Origin: Vibrio sp. Isolate32
GTDB taxonomy: Bacteria > Pseudomonadota > Gammaproteobacteria > Enterobacterales > Vibrionaceae
Assembly: GCF_022397955.1 (NCBI RefSeq)
Contig: NZ_JAKEUQ010000010.1
Span: 62,855 to 126,854 of the forward strand
DNA: 64,000 nt
Reading direction: 5' to 3'
Shown: in pieces, positions 26,880 through 35,842 of the stretch
Position numbering within the stretch: position 1 is the stretch's first letter
Layout of the letters: every line of letters starts with the position of its first letter
Program-made: the position numbers and the translations under genes
The notes under the pieces: generated by a model
What the model was told of the DNA's origin: nothing
Seen by the model: the letters and a program-made list of their open reading frames with translations, nothing else
The model's database searches: none

Positions 26880-26903
26880 AAACCACTGATGATATGACTC
26901 TAA

Positions 26904-26929
26904 AAGGAAGCTTCGGCTTCCTTTTTTGT
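26904..26929 (+). terminator. Terminator after dcuA
   Basis: The stem AAGGAAGC (26904-26911) pairs with GCTTCCTT (26916-26923) around a UUCG tetraloop, then TTTTG. Confidence 0.93.
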
Positions 26930-27386
26930 TTATGGCTTAATGTGATTTTTGATGCCCGTCAAATAACCATGACAAACTTTAAAACGCGTTCAAAAATAAA
27001 GTTTGAATAAAATTCCAAGACTATCCAACCCATTCTCTATCGATACCTATCAAATCAACCTTCCCCTATTTACCAACTAACCAAACCGAATATTAATTCA
27101 AGCTAATTAACCAAAAAACCTTACGATTTTTCTCACATTTTTTAGCCCTTTTACTGGCCACTATTTTTGTGAACAGCACCAAACTTAAATGATTAAGTAA
27201 CGAATAAAATAACCGCAGCTAAATTAAATACAACTTCATCTGGATTAGTAAATATCAAATAACTTTAATTTAAAACCCGCAATTTATATCGTTGGGTAAT
27301 TTATAAGTGTCAGTGTATTTACAGTCTATAAATCATTAGTCGCTAATTCACATCACTTCTATTTAAGATGATGTAAGGAGATAGCC
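26930..27386 (+). promoter_or_regulatory. AT-rich yfcC upstream region with a probable ARG box
   Basis: About 457 bp, AT-rich, with no gene. At 27085-27102 the sequence ACCGAATATTAATTCAAG fits the ArgR half-site arrangement TGAAT-N4-ATTCA with one mismatch (CGAAT, spacer ATTA). No second box at the usual 21-bp spacing is seen. This fits arginine-dependent control of the transporter. Confidence 0.55.
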
Positions 27387-28835
27387 ATGACAACTCAAAC
27401 GATGCCAAGCGAGAAAAAAAAGGGCGGCTTCTTTGCCAACTTTAAATTCCCTTCTGCTTATACCATTCTATTTATTTTAATTGCATTCGTTGCTCTACTG
27501 ACCTGGATTGTTCCAGCGGGCCAATATGATCGAGCAATGAATGAAGAATTAGGCCGAGAAGTGCCGGTAACCGGAACCTATCAAGCGGTTGAAGGTAACC
27601 CTCAAGGCGTGATTGACGTGCTGCTAGCGCCGATTGATGGCTTCTACGACCACAATAGCTATGAAGCTGCTGCAATCGACGTTTCACTGTTCATTCTGAT
27701 CATTGGTGGCTTCTTAGGGCTCGTCACCAAGACTGGTGCAATTGATGCTGGTATCGAACGCGTCACCGCGCGCCTCGAAGGGCGAGAAGAGTTGATGATA
27801 CCAATACTGATGGCACTGTTTGCTGCTGGCGGTACTGTCTATGGTATGGCGGAAGAATCACTCCCATTCTATACACTTCTTGTGCCTGTCATGATGGCGG
27901 CTCGCTTTGACCCTCTAGTGGCAGCAGCAACTGTACTTCTAGGCGCAGGCATAGGGGTGCTAGGTTCCACCATTAACCCATTCGCAACGGTTATCGCAGC
28001 TAACGCCTCTGGCATCCCATTTACCGACGGTATCGTGCTACGTGTGGCAATGCTGATTATTGGTTGGGGCATCTGTGTCGCTTACGTCATGCGTTACGCA
28101 AGAATGGTGCAAGCGGACCCAAGCAAGTCGATTGTGTATGACAAGTACGAAGAAAACAAAGCGCACTTCCTTGGTAACTCAAGCGGAGAAAAACTGGAAT
28201 TCACTGCGACTCGTAAACTGATTCTGACTATTTTTGGTGGCTCATTCGCGGTAATGATTTACGGTGTATCAGTTGCTGGATGGTGGATGGCAGAGATCTC
28301 TGCAATGTTCCTAGCAGCGACCATCATTGTTGGTATTGTGGCTCGCATGAGCGAAGAAGAGTTTACCTCAAGCTTCATTGACGGCGCACGTGACCTGCTC
28401 GGTGTAGCGCTAATCATAGGTATTGCACGTGGTATTGTGGTGGTGATGGACCGCGGTATGATCACCGATACGATTCTATTCTCTGCAGAGCAAATGGTCA
28501 CAGGGCTCTCATCCGTTATCTTTATTAACGTGATGTTCTTCCTAGAGATTCTATTGTCATTCTTAGTGCCATCAACATCTGGCCTAGCGGTACTGACCAT
28601 GCCTATCATGGCGCCATTGGCTGACTTTGCTGGTGTTGGTAGAGACCTTGTGATCACCGCTTACCAATCGGCTTCAGGCTTAGTAAACCTTATTACCCCA
28701 ACCTCTGCGGTGGTAATGGGTGGCTTGGCGATAGCTCGTGTGCCTTACGTACGCTGGGTGAAATGGGTCATGCCATTGATCGGTATCTTAACCGTGTTCT
28801 GCATCGTTGTACTGAGTATTGGTGCGCTTATCTAG
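27387..28835 (+). CDS. yfcC: YfcC family basic amino acid antiporter (ArcD-type role)
   Basis: The 482-residue inner-membrane protein of the DcuC/YfcC carrier family (C4-dicarboxylate anaerobic carrier fold) has about eleven to thirteen helices. It shows family stretches such as TWIVPAGQYDR near 39-49, MAEESLPFYTLLVPV near 154 and NPFATVIAANASGIPFTDG near 197. AAGGAG precedes the ATG. It lies just upstream of the arginine deiminase genes with its own terminator. The context suggests arginine/ornithine exchange, the ArcD role, although classical ArcD belongs to a different family. The substrate is inferred. Confidence 0.85.
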   Translation: MTTQTMPSEKKKGGFFANFKFPSAYTILFILIAFVALLTWIVPAGQYDRAMNEELGREVPVTGTYQAVEGNPQGVIDVLLAPIDGFYDHNSYEAAAIDVSLFILIIGGFLGLVTKTGAIDAGIERVTARLEGREELMIPILMALFAAGGTVYGMAEESLPFYTLLVPVMMAARFDPLVAAATVLLGAGIGVLGSTINPFATVIAANASGIPFTDGIVLRVAMLIIGWGICVAYVMRYARMVQADPSKSIVYDKYEENKAHFLGNSSGEKLEFTATRKLILTIFGGSFAVMIYGVSVAGWWMAEISAMFLAATIIVGIVARMSEEEFTSSFIDGARDLLGVALIIGIARGIVVVMDRGMITDTILFSAEQMVTGLSSVIFINVMFFLEILLSFLVPSTSGLAVLTMPIMAPLADFAGVGRDLVITAYQSASGLVNLITPTSAVVMGGLAIARVPYVRWVKWVMPLIGILTVFCIVVLSIGALI

Positions 28836-28863
28836 CATCCCTTCAGCAAACACACTTCCATTC

Positions 28864-28890
28864 AAAGCCGCTTCCATAGCGGCTTTTTTA
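28864..28890 (+). terminator. Terminator after yfcC
   Basis: The stem AAAGCCGCT (28864-28872) pairs with AGCGGCTTT (28878-28886), loop TCCAT, then TTTT. Confidence 0.92.
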
Positions 28891-29601
28891 GCTCTATCGC
28901 TAGCTCAGTCAGCTTTACCGTTACTGCAGCCCATAGCGAACTCAGCAGCTCCCGAGAAGCCCCATCTCAACACTCCTACTCATCTGCACACATCACAGAC
29001 AAAGTTAACAATACCACTCATTATTTACCAAGGTGATATATGGCGAAATATTTAGTCATTTATTAGCGTTAATTATATTTACAGGTTTATTAAAAGTAAC
29101 AGCAAAAGATAAATAAACGACTAAACCTAATTAAAAACACCTTCATAAGCCCTATTTTAAAATGTGACCCAAATAACTTTATACGAATTTAATTTGTTAA
29201 CAGATAATTAATTCCACATTCAAAATTAAATATCTAAATAAAAACACTGCATACTTCCACCTTAAGCTCACTTTTATCAGTTAAAGTACATTGCATATAA
29301 ACCCTCACTATTTAGATTTTACTAATCTGGATTAAAAAAACATGAATAATGTTCCCCCAGGATTAACTATTTAGAAGCAATCGATGATAGGTCAAAGTGC
29401 ATAAAATTTGTTAAAACCCTTGTTTTTAAAGGGCTGAGGGATAAAAAATGATTTGTGATAGATCTCTAAGAATACCTGAGCAGCAGGCGTAATATTAATT
29501 CCAGACAAGAGATATGAATAAATAATTCATTCTTCTCACCTGAAAATAAATAATTACTCTTAGCAATAAAAGTAATTCAAATATATAAGAGAGAGACGAT
29601 C
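28891..29601 (+). promoter_or_regulatory. Long AT-rich arcA upstream region
   Basis: About 711 bp without a convincing gene, strongly AT-rich from 29040. Candidate ArgR-like sites are GTAAT-ATTA-ATTCC at 29489-29502 and the palindrome TGAAT-N5-ATTCA at 29515-29529, whose spacer is one base longer than the consensus. AACAT-N5-ATGTT lies near 29340-29354. No perfect FNR box (TTGAT-N4-ATCAA) was found by eye. The length suggests complex control, or an unannotated small RNA. Confidence 0.45.
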
Positions 29602-30825
29602 ATGAGTAAGTTCTATGTAGGTTCTGAAATAGGTCAATTGCGTCGTGTTCTAGTTCATCGCCCAAGACGCGCACTGACTCACTTAACACCATCTAACTGT
29701 CACGATTTGCTGTTTGATGACGTACTGGCTGTTGAGCGCGCAGGTAAAGAGCATGACGTATTCACTCAAACGCTACGTGATCAGGGTGTTGAGGTTCTTC
29801 TTCTTACTGACCTACTAGCAGATACGCTAGCCGTGCCGGAAGCGAAAGATTGGCTACTGAACTGCCAAGTGTCTGATTACCGTTTGGGTAAAACTTTTGC
29901 TAACGACGTACGCTGCTACTTAGGCGACTTACCAAACCTAGAGCTTGCAAAAATCCTAACCGGTGGTCTGTCTTACGCTGAAATGCCGATGAAGTCTTCT
30001 TCAATGATGCAAGGCATGTTCACACCAACCGACTTCATTATTGAGCCTTTACCAAACCACCTATTTACTCGCGACACCTCTTGCTGGGTTTACGGTGGTG
30101 TATCAATCAACCCAATGGCGAAACCAGCACGTCAACGCGAAACCAACCACGTGCGTGCGATTTACCGTTGGCACCCAACCTTCGCAGGCCAAGACTTCAT
30201 TAAATACTTCGGCGATGAAGAGAGCATCAACTACGACAACTCAACGATTGAAGGTGGCGACGTACTTGTTATCGGACGCGGCACAGTGCTTATCGGTATG
30301 TCGGAACGTACTACGCCACAAGGTGTTGAGCACTTGGCGTCTAGCCTGTTCAAACACGGTCAAGCGAAGCAAGTTATCGCTATGCAGCTACCAAAACACC
30401 GCTCTTGCATGCACCTAGACACGGTAATGACACACATGAACGAAGATACGTTCTCTGTTTACCCTGAAGTGGTGAGTAAAGATGTGAAGTGCTGGAACCT
30501 AACCGGTGATGAGTCTGGAGCCGTGAAAGTGAAAGAAGAAGGCTACTTCGTTACCGCGATCGAAAAAGCACTGGGCGTAGACAAGCTAAACCTGATCACT
30601 ACTGGTGGTGACAACTTCCATGCAGAGCGTGAGCAGTGGAATGATGCGAACAACGTTCTTACGGTGAAACCTGGCGTCGTTATTGGCTACGAAGGTAACA
30701 CCTACACCAACGAGAAATACGACAAAGCTGGCATCACAGTACTGCCAATTCCTGGAGACGAGCTTGGTCGTGGTCGCGGTGGCGCACGTTGCATGAGCTG
30801 CCCTATTGAGCGTGATGGTATCTAA
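29602..30825 (+). CDS. arcA: Arginine deiminase
   Basis: ArcA hydrolyses arginine to citrulline and ammonia, the first step of the ADI pathway that yields ATP without oxygen and ammonia against acid. The 407-residue protein of the guanidino-modifying superfamily starts [21 protein letters not shown]. It contains [12 protein letters not shown] and the [12 protein letters not shown] motif, and ends [17 protein letters not shown] with nucleophile Cys397. It is followed by arcC (71 bp) and argF, forming the full ADI route. It should not be confused with the redox regulator also named ArcA. Confidence 0.97.
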   Translation: MSKFYVGSEIGQLRRVLVHRPRRALTHLTPSNCHDLLFDDVLAVERAGKEHDVFTQTLRDQGVEVLLLTDLLADTLAVPEAKDWLLNCQVSDYRLGKTFANDVRCYLGDLPNLELAKILTGGLSYAEMPMKSSSMMQGMFTPTDFIIEPLPNHLFTRDTSCWVYGGVSINPMAKPARQRETNHVRAIYRWHPTFAGQDFIKYFGDEESINYDNSTIEGGDVLVIGRGTVLIGMSERTTPQGVEHLASSLFKHGQAKQVIAMQLPKHRSCMHLDTVMTHMNEDTFSVYPEVVSKDVKCWNLTGDESGAVKVKEEGYFVTAIEKALGVDKLNLITTGGDNFHAEREQWNDANNVLTVKPGVVIGYEGNTYTNEKYDKAGITVLPIPGDELGRGRGGARCMSCPIERDGI

Positions 30826-30896
30826 TCACTAAGACGAAACGGCCAAGTTAAAGCACTTAAATAACCTCAACTTGGCCACAATGAGAGAACACAATT

Positions 30897-31808
30897 ATGA
30901 CTAAACAAACTGTTGTTGTTGCACTCGGTGGTAACGCCCTACTTCGTCGCGGTGAGCCGTTAGAAGCTGACGTTCAGCGCCGTAATATTGAAACAGCGGT
31001 GAAAACCATCTCGGAAATCGCCAAAGAGTACAACGTGGTGTTAGTGCACGGTAATGGCCCACAAGTTGGCTTACTTGCTCTGCAAGGTTTGGAGTACAAA
31101 AAAGTAAATCCATACCCACTGGATGTATTGGGCAGCGAAACACAAGGCATGATCGGTTACATGCTGATGCAAGAGTTCAAAAACTATCTGCCGAACCGCA
31201 ACATCTCATGCATGTTGACCCAAATGACGGTTGATCCAAATGACCCTGCATTTGCCGATCCGACCAAACCGATTGGCCCAATCTACGAAGAAGCAGAAGC
31301 GCGTGAATTGGCAGAGAAGTTCCACTGGATCGTAAAACCAGACGGCCAACACTTCCGTCGCGTTGTGCCAAGCCCAAGACCAACCGGCATCGTTGAACAT
31401 GAAGCGATCACCCAACTTATCGAAGCGGGCCACCTAGTGATCTGTACTGGCGGTGGCGGCATTCCAGTGAAAAAAGAGCATGGCAAATTGGTTGGTGTCG
31501 AAGCGGTTATCGACAAAGACATGTCAGCTGCTTTCTTAGCAAAACAATTGAATGCCGACGCACTACTGATTTTGACTGATGCAGACGCGGTTTACCTAGA
31601 TTGGGGCAAACCGACTCAACACGCACTGCGCAGCACTACGCCAGGTGAACTAGCGAAGTTTGAATTTGATGCCGGATCCATGGGACCAAAAATTGAAGCA
31701 TCGTGCGAATTCATCCAACAAGGTGGCAAAGTCGTCGGTATCGGTGCGCTCGAAGATGGTTTGCAAATTCTGCAAGGCCAAGCGGGTACCAACATCACCA
31801 AAGATTAA
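30897..31808 (+). CDS. arcC: Carbamate kinase
   Basis: ArcC transfers the phosphate of carbamoyl phosphate to ADP, the ATP-yielding step of the arginine deiminase pathway. The 303-residue amino-acid-kinase-fold protein begins MTKQTVVVALGGNALLRRGE. It has HGNGPQVGLLALQ, CTGGGGIPV, the insert VIDKDMSAAFLA, LLILTDADAVYLDWG and a C-terminal GSMGPKIEASCEFI. It lies in an apparent arcA-arcC-argF operon. Confidence 0.97.
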   Translation: MTKQTVVVALGGNALLRRGEPLEADVQRRNIETAVKTISEIAKEYNVVLVHGNGPQVGLLALQGLEYKKVNPYPLDVLGSETQGMIGYMLMQEFKNYLPNRNISCMLTQMTVDPNDPAFADPTKPIGPIYEEAEARELAEKFHWIVKPDGQHFRRVVPSPRPTGIVEHEAITQLIEAGHLVICTGGGGIPVKKEHGKLVGVEAVIDKDMSAAFLAKQLNADALLILTDADAVYLDWGKPTQHALRSTTPGELAKFEFDAGSMGPKIEASCEFIQQGGKVVGIGALEDGLQILQGQAGTNITKD

Positions 31809-31949
31809 TCCACTCGTGAGCTTTTCAAGCCTTGCGAGAAAACTGAATCACCGTTTGAACTGAAATTAATACACAAAAATTGAATCGCGCTTTCTTGAAT
31901 TTTCTTTCCCTGTAACAAGAAAGCGCCTAAATCTAAGAAGGAATACATC

Positions 31950-32960
31950 ATGGCTTTTAACCTACGCAATCGTAACTTCCTAAAACTACTAGATTTCACT
32001 CCACGCGAAATTCAACACTTGTTAGATCTTTCAATGGAGCTTAAAAAAGCGAAGTACAACGGTTACGAACAGCCAAAACTGACTGGCAAAAATATCGCAC
32101 TTATCTTTGAGAAAACCTCAACTCGTACTCGCTGTGCATTCGAAGTGGCAGCATTCGACCAAGGTGCTCGCGTCTCTTACTTAGGCCCATCTGGTTCTCA
32201 AATTGGCCATAAAGAATCGATGAAAGATACCGCTCGCGTTCTTGGCCGTATGTACGATGGCATTGAATACCGCGGCTTCGGTCAAGAGATTGTCGAAGAG
32301 CTAGGCGCTTACGCTGGTGTACCTGTATGGAATGGTCTGACTGACGAATTCCACCCAACTCAAATCTTGGCAGACTTCCTGACCATGACTGAATACGGCC
32401 GTGGTAAGCAGCTGCATGAAATCAAGTTTGCTTACCTAGGTGATGCTCGCAATAACATGGGTAATTCTCTAATGGTTGGCGCAGCGAAAATGGGCATGGA
32501 CATTCGCCTTGTTGCTCCTAAGCAATTCTGGCCAGAAGAAGGGCTATTGGCTCAATGCCGTGAAATCGCAGAGCACACTGGCGGCAAAATCACCCTAACT
32601 GAAGATGTTCAAGAAGGCGTGCAAGGTTGTGACTTCCTATACACCGACGTTTGGGTATCGATGGGTGAAGCGAAAGAAGCATGGGCTGAGCGTATCAACC
32701 TAATGATGCCTTACCAAGTGAACATGGAAATGCTAAAAGCAACCGGTAACCCACACGTGAAATTCATGCACTGTCTGCCAGCTTTCCATGGCGAAGATAC
32801 CACGGTAGGCAAACAACTTGCGGCTGAATATCCACAACTAAAAGACGGTGTGGAAGTGACTGATGAAGTGGTCGAGTCTGAATACTCTATCGTGTTCGAT
32901 GAAGCTGAAAACCGCATGCACACCATCAAAGCTGTGATGGTTGCAACACTAGGTAGCTAA
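31950..32960 (+). CDS. argF: Ornithine carbamoyltransferase (argF/arcB type)
   Basis: OTCase interconverts ornithine plus carbamoyl phosphate with citrulline plus phosphate. The 336-residue protein has the carbamoyl-phosphate motif STRTR at 57-61, [14 protein letters not shown], the HPTQ stretch and HCLPAFH with the ornithine-loop cysteine. Its place as third gene after arcA and arcC argues for catabolic use (citrulline to ornithine, the arcB role). Sequence by eye cannot separate the catabolic from the anabolic form. AAGGA lies before the ATG. A strong long-loop terminator follows. Confidence 0.95.
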   Translation: MAFNLRNRNFLKLLDFTPREIQHLLDLSMELKKAKYNGYEQPKLTGKNIALIFEKTSTRTRCAFEVAAFDQGARVSYLGPSGSQIGHKESMKDTARVLGRMYDGIEYRGFGQEIVEELGAYAGVPVWNGLTDEFHPTQILADFLTMTEYGRGKQLHEIKFAYLGDARNNMGNSLMVGAAKMGMDIRLVAPKQFWPEEGLLAQCREIAEHTGGKITLTEDVQEGVQGCDFLYTDVWVSMGEAKEAWAERINLMMPYQVNMEMLKATGNPHVKFMHCLPAFHGEDTTVGKQLAAEYPQLKDGVEVTDEVVESEYSIVFDEAENRMHTIKAVMVATLGS

Positions 32961-33041
32961 TAAGCCAAACAGCTAAAAAGCTTACAAGCAAAGCACTCTC
33001 TTATTTACAAACAAGTCGATAATTTGAGTGCAATAACAGGG

Positions 33042-33097
33042 AAATGCGGGTGGCGTGCATGGGACTTTTCCCTTGGATAAAACCCGCATTTTTTTTC
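33042..33097 (+). terminator. Terminator after argF
   Basis: The perfect 10-bp stem AAATGCGGGT (33042-33051) pairs with ACCCGCATTT (33082-33091). A 30-nt loop contains a smaller GGGA/TCCC hairpin, and a T-run follows. Confidence 0.9.
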
Positions 33098-33282
33098 ATT
33101 CGTTTGAAAAGATTATTGCCTAAAAAAGTCGAAGTTTTGCTGCTTCAACAAAGGCTTAAAAAGAAGTAAAAACACGGGCTAATTTGGCATAAATATCCAT
33201 AAAATGAATACTTTACATAAACTATTGCGCGCTGTTTTTATCTGAGTATAATCCTCCGCAATTTGTCTAAAGAGAGCAAAAA

Positions 33283-33390
33283 ATGAACCGCAGTTTTGTC
33301 GCACATGATTGTCAAACTACACGCCAGAGAGTGGCGTTGGTGTCATTTTTATTTTGTTCTATTGATCGTTTCGAAGCCTCCTATTTTTAG
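33283..33390 (+). CDS. pyrL: pyrBI leader peptide PyrL
   Basis: This 35-residue leader, [20 protein letters not shown] then [15 protein letters not shown], begins at ATG 33283 after AGAGAG. Its stop TAG lies inside the right half of the attenuator hairpin, and a T-rich stretch (33344-33360) precedes it. This is the layout of UTP-sensitive pyrBI attenuation. When UTP is low, polymerase pauses in the U-rich stretch, the ribosome catches up and terminator folding is blocked. The peptide sequence differs from the E. coli leader, but the architecture is the same. Confidence 0.85.
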   Translation: MNRSFVAHDCQTTRQRVALVSFLFCSIDRFEASYF

Positions 33391-33405
33391 GGGGCTTTTT
33401 TTTGT
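33375..33405 (+). terminator. pyrBI attenuator terminator
   Basis: The stem AGCCTCCT (33375-33382) pairs with AGGGGGCT (33389-33396), one G-U pair, 6-nt loop, followed by TTTTTTTT. It overlaps the pyrL stop and lies 38 bp before pyrB, as expected for attenuation. Confidence 0.92.
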
Positions 33406-33442
33406 CCGCAATTTGACTGTATGCATAGAAGGAAGACCCGTT

Positions 33443-34372
33443 ATGGCGCATTCGTTATTTAACAAGCACATCATCTCCATTCCTGAGCTCTCTCGTGATG
33501 AACTGGAGCTTATCGTCGATACCGCAGCAAGGCTCAAGGCTGAACCAAATCCAGAGTTGCTGAAAAATAAAGTCGTTGCGAGCTGCTTCTTTGAGCCTTC
33601 AACTCGAACTCGCCTCTCATTCGAAACCGCAGTTCAACGCCTTGGTGGCACAGTCATCGGTTTTGATAATGGCGGTAACACATCACTGGCTAAGAAAGGC
33701 GAAACACTTGCCGATTCAGTTCAAGTGATTTCATCGTACGTTGATGCCTTTGTGATGCGTCACCCACAAGAAGGGGCTGCGCGCTTGGCGTCTGAGTTCT
33801 CTAACGGTGTGCCAGTGGTGAACGGCGGTGATGGCGCGAACCAACACCCAACTCAAACCCTGCTAGACCTGTTCTCGATTTACGAAACACAAGGCACTCT
33901 CGACAACCTCAATGTGGCGTTCGTCGGCGACCTAAAATATGGCCGCACCGTGCACTCACTGACGCAAGCACTATCAAAATTCAATAACGTGCGTTTCTTC
34001 TTTATCGCACCTGAAGTATTAGCGATGCCGGATTACATCTGTGAAGAACTGGAAGAGATGGGCATTCAATACAGCACACACAGCAGCATTGAAGAAGTGG
34101 TACCGGAACTGGATGTGCTATACATGACTCGCGTACAGAAAGAGCGCTTTGATGCATCAGAATACGCACACATGAAATCGGCTTACATCCTCACCGCCGA
34201 CACATTGAAAGACGCCCGCCAAAACATGAAAGTGCTTCACCCACTGCCACGCGTTGACGAGATCACCACCGACGTTGATAAAACACCACACGCTTACTAC
34301 TTCGAGCAAGCTGAAAATGGTGTATACGCTCGCGAAGCCCTATTAGCTCTAGTTCTAAACGACACTTTATAA
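33443..34372 (+). CDS. pyrB: Aspartate carbamoyltransferase catalytic subunit
   Basis: PyrB condenses carbamoyl phosphate with aspartate, the committed step of pyrimidine synthesis. From ATG 33443 (GAAGGAAG upstream) the protein is 309 residues. It has the carbamoyl-phosphate motif [10 protein letters not shown] with STRT at 53-56, [22 protein letters not shown] and [10 protein letters not shown]. Longer upstream readings run back into the leader and attenuator and are not real. It is followed 15 bp later by the regulatory subunit gene pyrI. Together they form the allosteric ATCase holoenzyme (2 trimers, 3 dimers). Confidence 0.98.
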   Translation: MAHSLFNKHIISIPELSRDELELIVDTAARLKAEPNPELLKNKVVASCFFEPSTRTRLSFETAVQRLGGTVIGFDNGGNTSLAKKGETLADSVQVISSYVDAFVMRHPQEGAARLASEFSNGVPVVNGGDGANQHPTQTLLDLFSIYETQGTLDNLNVAFVGDLKYGRTVHSLTQALSKFNNVRFFFIAPEVLAMPDYICEELEEMGIQYSTHSSIEEVVPELDVLYMTRVQKERFDASEYAHMKSAYILTADTLKDARQNMKVLHPLPRVDEITTDVDKTPHAYYFEQAENGVYAREALLALVLNDTL

Positions 34373-34387
34373 GCAGGAGACAAAGTC

Positions 34388-34852
34388 ATGGTTAAACAAA
34401 CTCAGCTACAAGTAGAAGCGATCCGTAACGGCAGCGTCATTGACCACATCCCTGCTCACCTTGGTATCAAAATCCTTAAACTGTTCAAGATGCACAAAAC
34501 CGAACAGCGCATCACCATGGGATTAAATCTGCCATCATCTGCCTTGGGGCACAAAGATCTGATCAAGATTGAGAACATCTTTCTAACCAAAGAGCAGGCG
34601 AACCAATTGGCTCTGTATGCACCACAAGCAACGGTCAATCAGATTGAAGAGTACAAGGTCGTAAACAAACTGACGCTTGTACTGCCAGAGCAAATCAACA
34701 GCGTATTCTCATGCCCAAATAGCAACTGTATTTCACACGGTGAACCCGTTGAAAGTAGCTTTAAAGTTCAGCTAAAACAGGAAAATGTGCAGCTAAAATG
34801 CCATTACTGTGAAAAAGTATTCTCTCGCGAGATCATGAGTGAGATTCGCTAA
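34388..34852 (+). CDS. pyrI: Aspartate carbamoyltransferase regulatory subunit
   Basis: PyrI binds CTP/UTP (inhibitors) and ATP (activator) and holds the catalytic trimers together. The 154-residue protein has an N-terminal nucleotide-binding part ([25 protein letters not shown]) and a C-terminal zinc domain with Cys109, Cys114, Cys138 and Cys141 in the E. coli arrangement. CAGGAGA is upstream. It is co-transcribed with pyrB. Confidence 0.98.
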   Translation: MVKQTQLQVEAIRNGSVIDHIPAHLGIKILKLFKMHKTEQRITMGLNLPSSALGHKDLIKIENIFLTKEQANQLALYAPQATVNQIEEYKVVNKLTLVLPEQINSVFSCPNSNCISHGEPVESSFKVQLKQENVQLKCHYCEKVFSREIMSEIR

Positions 34853-34896
34853 CCCTTATCTTCATTAGTGCCTAGGTCAAAACCATTCCAAGCACA

Positions 34897-34930
34897 TGGA
34901 TATTTATTCCCAATGCGGAATAAATATCCA
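34897..34930. other. Perfect 14-bp-arm hairpin after pyrI
   Basis: TGGATATTTATTCC (34897-34910) and GGAATAAATATCCA (34917-34930) are exact reverse complements around CAATGC. There is no T-tail, so it is not a standard terminator. It could protect the pyrBI 3' end or be a protein-binding palindrome. It sits in the 327-bp gap before argR, which otherwise shows no gene. Confidence 0.85.
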
Positions 34931-35179
34931 CTCACCTCAAGAATAAAGCACCAAAATACAAGCAAATAAACAGAATTTTGTTTGGTGATCACCTTCAAAA
35001 AGATAACTATCCTTTAGTGGTAGACTGGATGCATAGATGATCATACATCTCGCATACCCGCCCTTCTTTACTTCAGGATTCGTCGGTAAGCCCTAATTAA
35101 CAAATCGTACTCTACGGCTTTGGGAGTGCGCACGACGCTATGGACAAGCGGTATCACTGTTGACCTTAAGGAGTTGTTC

Positions 35180-35668
35180 ATGAACCCGATCACTGAGCAC
35201 GGTTGCTTGTATTCAGCTGAAGATAAAACACTGACTGCAGCGTGCAAACGCTTACTACAACAACAAAGCTTCTCAACCCAAAACCAGCTGCGCGAAAAGC
35301 TGGTCGAGATCGGCTATACCGGTATTAGCCAATCGACGGTATCTCGTATTTTGTCACAGCTCGGCGTAGTCAAAATCCAGAATGCCTGTGGTAAAAAAGT
35401 CTACTGTATTACGGTTGAAAGCGCGCCTGTACGTGTCGATGCGTCCATCTCTTCGCAAATCGAATTAATCACTCATAACCAAGCAATGGTGATAGTTAAA
35501 ACCCACCCAGGTTGTGCGCAGTTAGTTGCAAGATTAGTAGATATCGACCCACATACTGAGATTATCGGTACTGTTGGCGGCAACGACACCGTGTTAATTA
35601 TTCCAAAAGACACAACCAATATTGATGCTTGCGAGCAAGTGGTAAAAGCACGCCTAGGTGTCGCTTAA
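35180..35668 (+). CDS. argR: ArgR-family arginine repressor, arc-linked
   Basis: This is a hexameric arginine-responsive regulator. From ATG 35180 (AAGGAG 6 bp upstream) the protein is 162 residues. The N-terminal winged helix (TQNQLREKLVEIGYTGISQSTVSRIL, recognition SQSTVSR near 50-56) is intact. The C-terminal oligomerisation and effector domain has GTVGGNDTVLII, where E. coli ArgR has GTIAGDDTIF. The first of the two arginine-contacting Asp residues is therefore Asn here. In many vibrios another argR lies next to mdh, so this copy beside arcA-arcC-argF may be a pathway-specific paralogue. That it controls arc genes is inference. Confidence 0.88.
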   Translation: MNPITEHGCLYSAEDKTLTAACKRLLQQQSFSTQNQLREKLVEIGYTGISQSTVSRILSQLGVVKIQNACGKKVYCITVESAPVRVDASISSQIELITHNQAMVIVKTHPGCAQLVARLVDIDPHTEIIGTVGGNDTVLIIPKDTTNIDACEQVVKARLGVA

Positions 35669-35842
35669 ATGTGTTACTGGCAAGGGCCCCCTATGCCTGC
35701 TGCAAGGCTGACCCTCTCCCGATTACCCAAGAAAGTGGATTTCCCGCCCTAAGGGATATTTGCTAACCAATGAAACTAATAGCAAACTATTACGGTCTGA
35801 TTGAGTTAAGATACCCATAACTCCATTAAATGACTAAATAGT

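Noticed and set aside
28819..29055. 78-residue frame after yfcC
   Set aside because: Overlaps the yfcC terminator, has no ribosome binding site and low-complexity composition.
33296..33442. N-terminal extension of pyrB
   Set aside because: Would run through the pyrL leader and attenuator; the family N-terminus and ribosome binding site support ATG 33443.
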